A stretch of 10,002 nt of DNA, taken from the NCBI GenBank assembly GCA_029210865.1, contig JARGGE010000069.1, positions 1 to 10,002 on the forward strand, given 5' to 3'. The DNA is from Trueperaceae bacterium (GTDB lineage Bacteria; Deinococcota; Deinococci; Deinococcales; Trueperaceae). Below, in pieces: positions 6,136 to 10,002 of this stretch. How positions within the stretch are numbered: position 1 is the first letter of the stretch; every line of letters begins with the position of its first letter. Made by a program: the position numbers and the translations under genes. The notes below the pieces were generated by a model. The model did no database searches. It was not told the DNA's origin and worked only from the letters and a program-made list of their open reading frames with translations.

Positions 6136-7458
6136 ATGGCCACCCGCGGTGCCGCCGGACGGATCGCCGACTTCGTGTTCGACGAGGACGAGCTGCGCGC
6201 GTGCAGCGCGCTGCCCGAGGGCGCGTGCGCCGAGGTGCCGCGCAACGTGGTGTGGCACGTCGCGAGCGGGGCGCTCGCCAAGCTCGGCGAGCAGCTCGCC
6301 TCACCCGGGACCGTGCTCCCGTGGGTGCTGGGGGCGGTCGGTGCGCCCGCGGCTTTCGTCGGCCTCTTGGTCCCGATCAAGGACGGCGGCTCGCTCTTGC
6401 CGCAGCTGGCCGTGGCGGGCCGGCTGCGGGCGGTGCCGCGGCGCACGCCCTGGTGGGCGGCCTCGGCGGCGGTGCGGGCGCTGGCCGTGGCGGCGACCGC
6501 GGGCGCGGTCGCCTGGTGGACCGGTACGGCCGCCGGGGTCGCCGTGTTGCTGGCGCTTCTCGTGACGTCGGTCGCGAGCGGCGTCGGGTCGGTCGCGTAC
6601 AAAGACGTGCTCGCCAAGACCGTTCCGAAGGGCGCCCGCGGGCGGGTCCTGGCCTGGCGCGCGGCGCTCGGGGGCGTGCTGGGGGTCGGTGCGGGTCTGC
6701 TGATGCGGGCCACCGTCGCCGACGTCGAGGCGCGCACGCCGTTCGCGCTGCTCCTGCTCGCAGCCGCCGGGGCGCTGGCCGCCTCCGCCGGCGCCTTCGC
6801 GCGCGTGGTCGAGGCGCCCGGCGCCACCGAAGGGGGGCGCGACGCGCTCGCCGAGGCGCGCGCGGGCTGGCGCTTCCTGCGCGAGGACGCGGCCTTCCGG
6901 CGCTTCCTCACCGCGCGCTCGCTGCTGTTCGCGGTGCCGCTCGCCAGCCCGTTCCTGACGACGTACGGCCAGCAGACGGTCGCCGCCGGTCTGGGCGGCC
7001 TGGGCGTCTTCGTCGTCGCGACCGCCCTGGCCTCGAGCCTCGCGAGCCTGGCGTGGGGCCGGGCCGCCGACGACGCGGCGCACCGCACGATGGCGGTGGC
7101 CGGGCTCGTGGGCGTGGCCTCGGTCGCCTACGCGCTGGTGGTGGGCGCGCTGCTCCCCGAGGCCTGGCGCACGGCCTGGAGCTACGCCCCGGCCTTCCTG
7201 GGGCTGGGGATCGCGCACGCTGGCGTGCGGCTCGGCCGCAAGACCTGGCTGGTCGACGCCTCGCCCGACGAGGCGCGCCCGACCTACGTCGCCACCGCGA
7301 ACACCGTGATCGGCGCCGTGACCGTCCTGGGCGCCGCCGTCGGTGCCGCCGCCGGCGCGCTGGGGCCGACGGCGGCGCTGGTCACGTTCGCAGGCCTGAT
7401 GGCGGCGGGCGCCGCGGTGGCGTCGTGGCTGCCGGCGCCGGGGCACCGCGTGGACTAG
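6136..7458 (+). CDS. MFS transporter
   Basis: Integral membrane protein of 440 residues with about ten to twelve hydrophobic segments (clear ones near 59-80, 132-157, 178-195, 205-229, 288-309, 324-345, 354-370 and 414-436). The major-facilitator assignment rests on this layout, on the basic loop KDVLAKTVPKGARGR (166-180) between membrane segments in the first half, and on a hydrophilic central linker (about 231-262) that divides the protein into two halves. The opening contains NVVWHVASGALAKLGEQLASPGTVLPW and the next segment GLLVPIKDGGSLLPQ, which recall a group of unassigned bacterial MFS proteins I have seen, though the substrate is unknown. About 50 soluble residues precede the first membrane segment. 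The ATG is favoured by the TACCCT element six bases upstream. It is transcribed divergently from the lyase gene across 83 bases and ends 28 bases before deoC. Confidence 0.8.
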   Translation: MATRGAAGRIADFVFDEDELRACSALPEGACAEVPRNVVWHVASGALAKLGEQLASPGTVLPWVLGAVGAPAAFVGLLVPIKDGGSLLPQLAVAGRLRAVPRRTPWWAASAAVRALAVAATAGAVAWWTGTAAGVAVLLALLVTSVASGVGSVAYKDVLAKTVPKGARGRVLAWRAALGGVLGVGAGLLMRATVADVEARTPFALLLLAAAGALAASAGAFARVVEAPGATEGGRDALAEARAGWRFLREDAAFRRFLTARSLLFAVPLASPFLTTYGQQTVAAGLGGLGVFVVATALASSLASLAWGRAADDAAHRTMAVAGLVGVASVAYALVVGALLPEAWRTAWSYAPAFLGLGIAHAGVRLGRKTWLVDASPDEARPTYVATANTVIGAVTVLGAAVGAAAGALGPTAALVTFAGLMAAGAAVASWLPAPGHRVD

Positions 7459-7461
7459 ACT
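7456..7461 (+). promoter_or_regulatory. Candidate -10 element upstream of deoC
   Basis: TAGACT (TANNNT) starts on the stop codon of the MFS gene. Initiation around 7468 would leave a short leader carrying the GGAGGT site at 7472-7477. No -35 is evident, and three of the six bases are fixed by the stop codon, so read-through from the MFS gene is an equal alternative. Confidence 0.25.
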
Positions 7462-7486
7462 GATGCCCTCCGGAGGTCCCGCCGCC

Positions 7487-8491
7487 ATGAGCACGCCCAG
7501 CCTCGTCCCCGTCCCCGCCCACCCGGTCGTGCCGATCGGGCCGCTGCCGCGCAACCCGGGCATGGCGCTCGACCTCGACTGGGTCGCCTCGTTCCGCGTC
7601 GACCGCTCGGCCGCCGAGCGGCGCGCGGCCACGCTCACCACCCGCCGCAGCGTCAAGCGCGACGCGCAGGCGGCCTGGCTGCTCAAGGCGATCACGATGA
7701 TCGACCTCACCACCCTGGCGGGCGACGACACCCCCGCGCGCGTGCGGCGGCTGTGCGCCAAGGCGAAGGCGCCCGTGCGCCCCGATCTGCTCGAGGCGCT
7801 CGGCGTCGCCGACGTGCCGCTGACGACGGGCGCGGTGTGCGTCTACCACGCGCTGGTGCCCACCGCGGTGGCGGCGCTCGCGGGGAGCGGCGTGCCGGTG
7901 GCGGCGGTCTCGACCGGGTTCCCGGCGGGGCTGACGCCGCTCGAGACCCGCCTCGGCGAGATCCGCGCGTCGGTGGCGGCCGGTGCGGACGAGATCGACG
8001 TCGTCATCCATCGCGCTCAGGCGCTCGCCGGCGACTGGACGGCGCTCCACGCCGAGCTCCGCGCCTTCCGCGAGGCGTGTGGGTCGGCCCACATGAAGGT
8101 GATCCTGGGGACCGGCGAGCTCGGGACGCTGCGCACCGTCGGGCGCGCCTCGCTGGTGGCGATGATGGCGGGCGCCGACTTCGTCAAGACCTCGACCGGC
8201 AAGGAGCCGACGAACGCCACCCTGCCGGTCTCGTTGACGATGGCGCGCACCGTGCGCGCGTACGCCGAGCGCACCGGCCACGCGGTGGGCTTCAAGCCCG
8301 CCGGCGGCATCCGCACCGCCAAGGACGCGCTCGCCTGGATGATCCTCATGCGCGAGGAGCTCGGCCGCCGCTGGCTCGAGCCCGACCTGTTCCGCTTCGG
8401 GGCCAGCGGCCTGTTGGGCGACATCGAGCGCCAGCTCGAGCACCACGTCACCGGCCGCTACGCCGCGCTGCACAAGCAACCGCTGGCGTGA
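7487..8491 (+). CDS. deoC: Deoxyribose-phosphate aldolase, long (animal-like) form
   Basis: Cytosolic class I aldolase that cleaves 2-deoxyribose 5-phosphate into glyceraldehyde 3-phosphate and acetaldehyde in deoxynucleoside catabolism. The active site is complete: Schiff-base Lys234 in DFVKTSTGKE (231-240), second lysine Lys270 in GFKPAGGIRT (268-277) and the proton-relay Asp171 in DEIDVVI (168-174). At 334 residues it is longer than the roughly 250-residue Escherichia coli type. HMKVILGTGELGTL (202-215), LAWMILMREELG (282-293) and the tail HHVTGRYAALH (319-329) follow the human DERA pattern as I remember it. ATG at 7487 is chosen because GGAGGT (7472-7477) lies nine bases before it; an in-frame ATG at 7463 has no ribosome site. 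The stop overlaps the GTG of the acetyltransferase gene, so the two are coupled. Confidence 0.95.
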   Translation: MSTPSLVPVPAHPVVPIGPLPRNPGMALDLDWVASFRVDRSAAERRAATLTTRRSVKRDAQAAWLLKAITMIDLTTLAGDDTPARVRRLCAKAKAPVRPDLLEALGVADVPLTTGAVCVYHALVPTAVAALAGSGVPVAAVSTGFPAGLTPLETRLGEIRASVAAGADEIDVVIHRAQALAGDWTALHAELRAFREACGSAHMKVILGTGELGTLRTVGRASLVAMMAGADFVKTSTGKEPTNATLPVSLTMARTVRAYAERTGHAVGFKPAGGIRTAKDALAWMILMREELGRRWLEPDLFRFGASGLLGDIERQLEHHVTGRYAALHKQPLA

Positions 8492-9696
8492 GCGCGCCGC
8501 CGTCCGACCCGGTCTCCCAGGCGGACGGCCCCTTCGCGCTGCTGTCCACCCCCGACCCCGCACCGGCGCACGCCTTCGCGCTGCGGCTGGGCGACGGCCT
8601 GGCGCTGCGGCTGCGCGAGCGCCACCACGTCGACGCGCTCGCCGAGCTGCTGGCGACCGAGCACGAGCACCTGGCGCCCTCGTTCGGGTGGGCGCAGCGG
8701 CCCGGTCGCGCCGAGGCCGAGCGGCAGGTGGCGCAGGGGCTCGAGCGCTTCGGGCAGGGTCGCGGCTGGCACGCCGACCTCTGCGAGCATGGCCGCGTGG
8801 TGGGCGCGATGTGGCTGCACGACCTGCAGCGGCGCGGCGGCTCCACCGAGGTGGGCTACTGGCTGCGGCGGGACGCCCAAGGCCGCGGGTTGGTGACGCG
8901 CGCGATGCGGGCCCTCCACCGGCACTTCTTCGAGGGGCGCGGGCTGGGCCGCGTCTGCCTCGCGATCGAGCCGGGCCACGCGCGCAGCGAGGCGGTGGCG
9001 CGGCGCCTCGGGTACGCGCCCGAGGCGGTGCTGCGCGGCGCCCACATGAACGTGTCGGGCCGCCCCGTCGACCTCGCCTTCTACGGGTTGCTGCGCGAGG
9101 ACTGGGACGGCCCCGGCGCGGACGCCGGGCCGGTGCCGCTGCCGCGCTTCGCGCTGCGGGTCGACGACGACCTACAGCTCGGCCTGCTCGAACGCGAGGA
9201 CGCGGAGGCGCTCCACGCCCTCATCGACCGCAACCGCGCGCACCTGCGCCCGTGGATGCCCTGGGCGGGAGACCAGGACCTCGACGCCACCCGCGGCTTC
9301 CTCGAGGGCCGCGCCCTGCCCGCGCTCGCCCGCGGCGAGGGCGTCGACGGCGGCATCTGGTGGCGCGGTCGGTTGGTGGGCGCCGCGGGCATCCACTCGT
9401 GGTCGCAGCGGCCGCGGCGCGGTTCGGTCGGCTACTGGCTCGGCGCCGACGCGCAGGGACGCGGGATCGCCACGCGGGTGACGCGGGCGCTCTTGGCCAA
9501 GGCCTTCGACGACCTGGGCACCGAGCGGGTCGACCTGCGCGCCGCGGTGGGCAACGCGCCCAGCCGCGCCGTCGCCGACCGCCTGGGTATGCGCTTCGAA
9601 GGGGTACTGCGGCGTGAGCTGCCGGTGGCCGCGGGCTACGCCGACATGGCGGTGTACGCGTTCAGCGTGGCGGAGTGGCGGGCGCGTACCGGATGA
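8488..9696 (+). CDS. Tandem GNAT N-acetyltransferase (two fused RimJ/RimL-type domains)
   Basis: A 402-residue protein of two complete acetyltransferase domains, about twice the usual RimJ/RimL-type length. Domain 1 runs about 29-206 and domain 2 about 219-399. Each has the beta-strand opening (ALRLGDGLALRLRERH at 31-46; ALRVDDDLQLGLLERED at 222-238), the GYWL strand (123-126; 315-318) and the acetyl-CoA pyrophosphate loop (QGRGLVTRA at 131-139; QGRGIATRV at 323-331), then a matching tail (AVARRLGYAPEAVLRG; AVADRLGMRFEGVLRR). Both CoA loops look intact. The start is GTG at 8488, overlapping the deoC stop (GTGA), without its own ribosome site, so it likely depends on coupling. Targets may be protein N-termini or a small molecule; nothing here decides. 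The first 28 residues are a flexible proline-rich lead. Confidence 0.88.
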   Translation: MSAPPSDPVSQADGPFALLSTPDPAPAHAFALRLGDGLALRLRERHHVDALAELLATEHEHLAPSFGWAQRPGRAEAERQVAQGLERFGQGRGWHADLCEHGRVVGAMWLHDLQRRGGSTEVGYWLRRDAQGRGLVTRAMRALHRHFFEGRGLGRVCLAIEPGHARSEAVARRLGYAPEAVLRGAHMNVSGRPVDLAFYGLLREDWDGPGADAGPVPLPRFALRVDDDLQLGLLEREDAEALHALIDRNRAHLRPWMPWAGDQDLDATRGFLEGRALPALARGEGVDGGIWWRGRLVGAAGIHSWSQRPRRGSVGYWLGADAQGRGIATRVTRALLAKAFDDLGTERVDLRAAVGNAPSRAVADRLGMRFEGVLRRELPVAAGYADMAVYAFSVAEWRARTG

Positions 9697-9718
9697 GCCG
9701 CCGGCCGCCAGGTGGGCG

Positions 9719-9731
9719 CGCCATCATGGCG
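9719..9731. promoter_or_regulatory. 13-bp inverted repeat upstream of the lipoprotein gene
   Basis: CGCCAT-C-ATGGCG is a perfect 6-bp inverted repeat with a single central base, 59 bases upstream of the lipoprotein ATG and 22 bases past the acetyltransferase stop. It could be an operator; its short length means chance cannot be excluded. Confidence 0.3.
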
Positions 9732-9790
9732 TCGGGCGCGGTCTCGCTCCGCGGGGCCCGCGCCGCATCGACGATGGAGGGACGACCGAC

Positions 9791-10002
9791 ATGAACCGAA
9801 CCCTGCCCCGCACGCTCGCGCTCGCCGCGAGCCTCGCGCTCGCCCTCACCTCCTGCGCCCCCGTGCTGGGCGGCCTCGGCCGCAGCGCCGAGCCCACCGC
9901 CTTCGTCACGCTGCCCTCGGGCGCGCGCTGCGCGTACGCGGGCGACGGCGCGACCCTGGCCTTCGATGGCGATCGGCTGACCTGGACCTGCGACGCCCTC
10001 GC
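9791..10002 (+). CDS. Small lipoprotein, 5' part only
   Basis: The first 70 codons of a gene that runs off the right edge. Residues 1-21 are a lipoprotein signal (MNRTLPRT, a hydrophobic core, then LTS) with lipobox L19-T20-S21-C22, so the mature protein should be anchored in the cell envelope through Cys22. Cys47 and Cys67 follow and could form a disulfide in the exported domain. LPSGARCAYAGDGATLAFDG and the strand RLTWTCD suggest a small beta-rich domain, but I recognise no family. The ATG at 9791 is supported by GGAGGG (9776-9781) nine bases upstream. It follows the acetyltransferase gene after 94 bases and may have its own promoter. Confidence 0.75.
   Translation, partial: MNRTLPRTLALAASLALALTSCAPVLGGLGRSAEPTAFVTLPSGARCAYAGDGATLAFDGDRLTWTCDAL

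Noticed and set aside
6053..6304. An 84-codon N-terminal extension of the PLP lyase.
   Set aside because: Arginine-rich, runs antisense into the MFS gene, and bypasses a strong AGGAGGT ribosome site next to the ATG at 6052.
7463..7486. An earlier ATG for deoC adding eight residues.
   Set aside because: It overlaps the leader and the ribosome site GGAGGT (7472-7477), which clearly serves the ATG at 7487. The extra residues are not typical of the family.
6301..7761. A 486-codon minus-strand open frame opposite the MFS gene and the start of deoC.
   Set aside because: Low-complexity Arg/Gly/Ala composition and no motif. The plus strand carries genuine proteins over the same span.
7753..8487. 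Upstream extension of the acetyltransferase frame through deoC.
   Set aside because: The extension is an arginine-rich out-of-frame reading of deoC; homology to GNAT proteins starts only after the GTG at 8488.
9735..9764. A 6-bp stem (GGCGCG with CGCGCC) after the acetyltransferase gene.
   Set aside because: The 18-base loop and lack of a T-run make it a weak terminator candidate.

Overview
The window is a very GC-rich, densely packed stretch of a bacterial chromosome with nine supportable protein genes, one of them cut by the right edge. No RNA gene, insertion sequence, CRISPR array or prophage is visible. Several signs point to a diderm such as Deinococcota (a Trueperaceae-like lineage is my guess, not proven). 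The peptide-binding protein has a plain Sec signal rather than a lipobox. TANNNT-type -10 elements are present, and one gene start looks leaderless. No marker gene fixes the taxon.

Left half (1-6052), all on the minus strand, read from right to left. A D-cysteine desulfhydrase-like PLP enzyme (6052-5021) overlaps an Asp/Glu-racemase-family enzyme (5024-4287) by an ATGA junction. A 285-bp spacer follows, holding two nearly identical 15-bp palindromes whose centres are 31 bp apart. Then come an Lrp/AsnC-family regulator (4001-3447), an oligopeptide-type ABC substrate-binding protein (3431-1929), and DppB-type (1863-913) and DppC-type (913-41) permeases. Spacings suggest two transcription units: lyase-racemase and regulator-transporter. 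A perfect 32-bp palindrome separates the binding-protein gene from the permease genes, as expected if the binding protein is made in excess. The matching ATPase genes are not in the window.

Right half (6136-10002), plus strand: an MFS transporter, a long-form deoxyribose-phosphate aldolase (deoC) resembling the animal-type enzyme, a protein of two fused GNAT acetyltransferase domains whose GTG start overlaps the deoC stop, and the beginning of a small lipoprotein gene.

My working model is that the minus-strand genes form an amino-acid/peptide salvage module. The ABC system would import peptides or amino-acid derivatives, the racemase would interconvert enantiomers, the PLP lyase would break down the D-form (D-cysteine to pyruvate, sulfide and ammonia in the family), and the Lrp/AsnC protein would sense an amino acid and act at the paired palindromes. 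A 10-bp word, TCCCTAGACG, shared between the first palindrome and the lyase promoter, suggests both units may answer to the same regulator. This is inference from family membership, gene order and motifs; nothing here fixes the substrate. I saw no clear case for a wholly new system. The operator pair with its shared word is the most distinctive signal.
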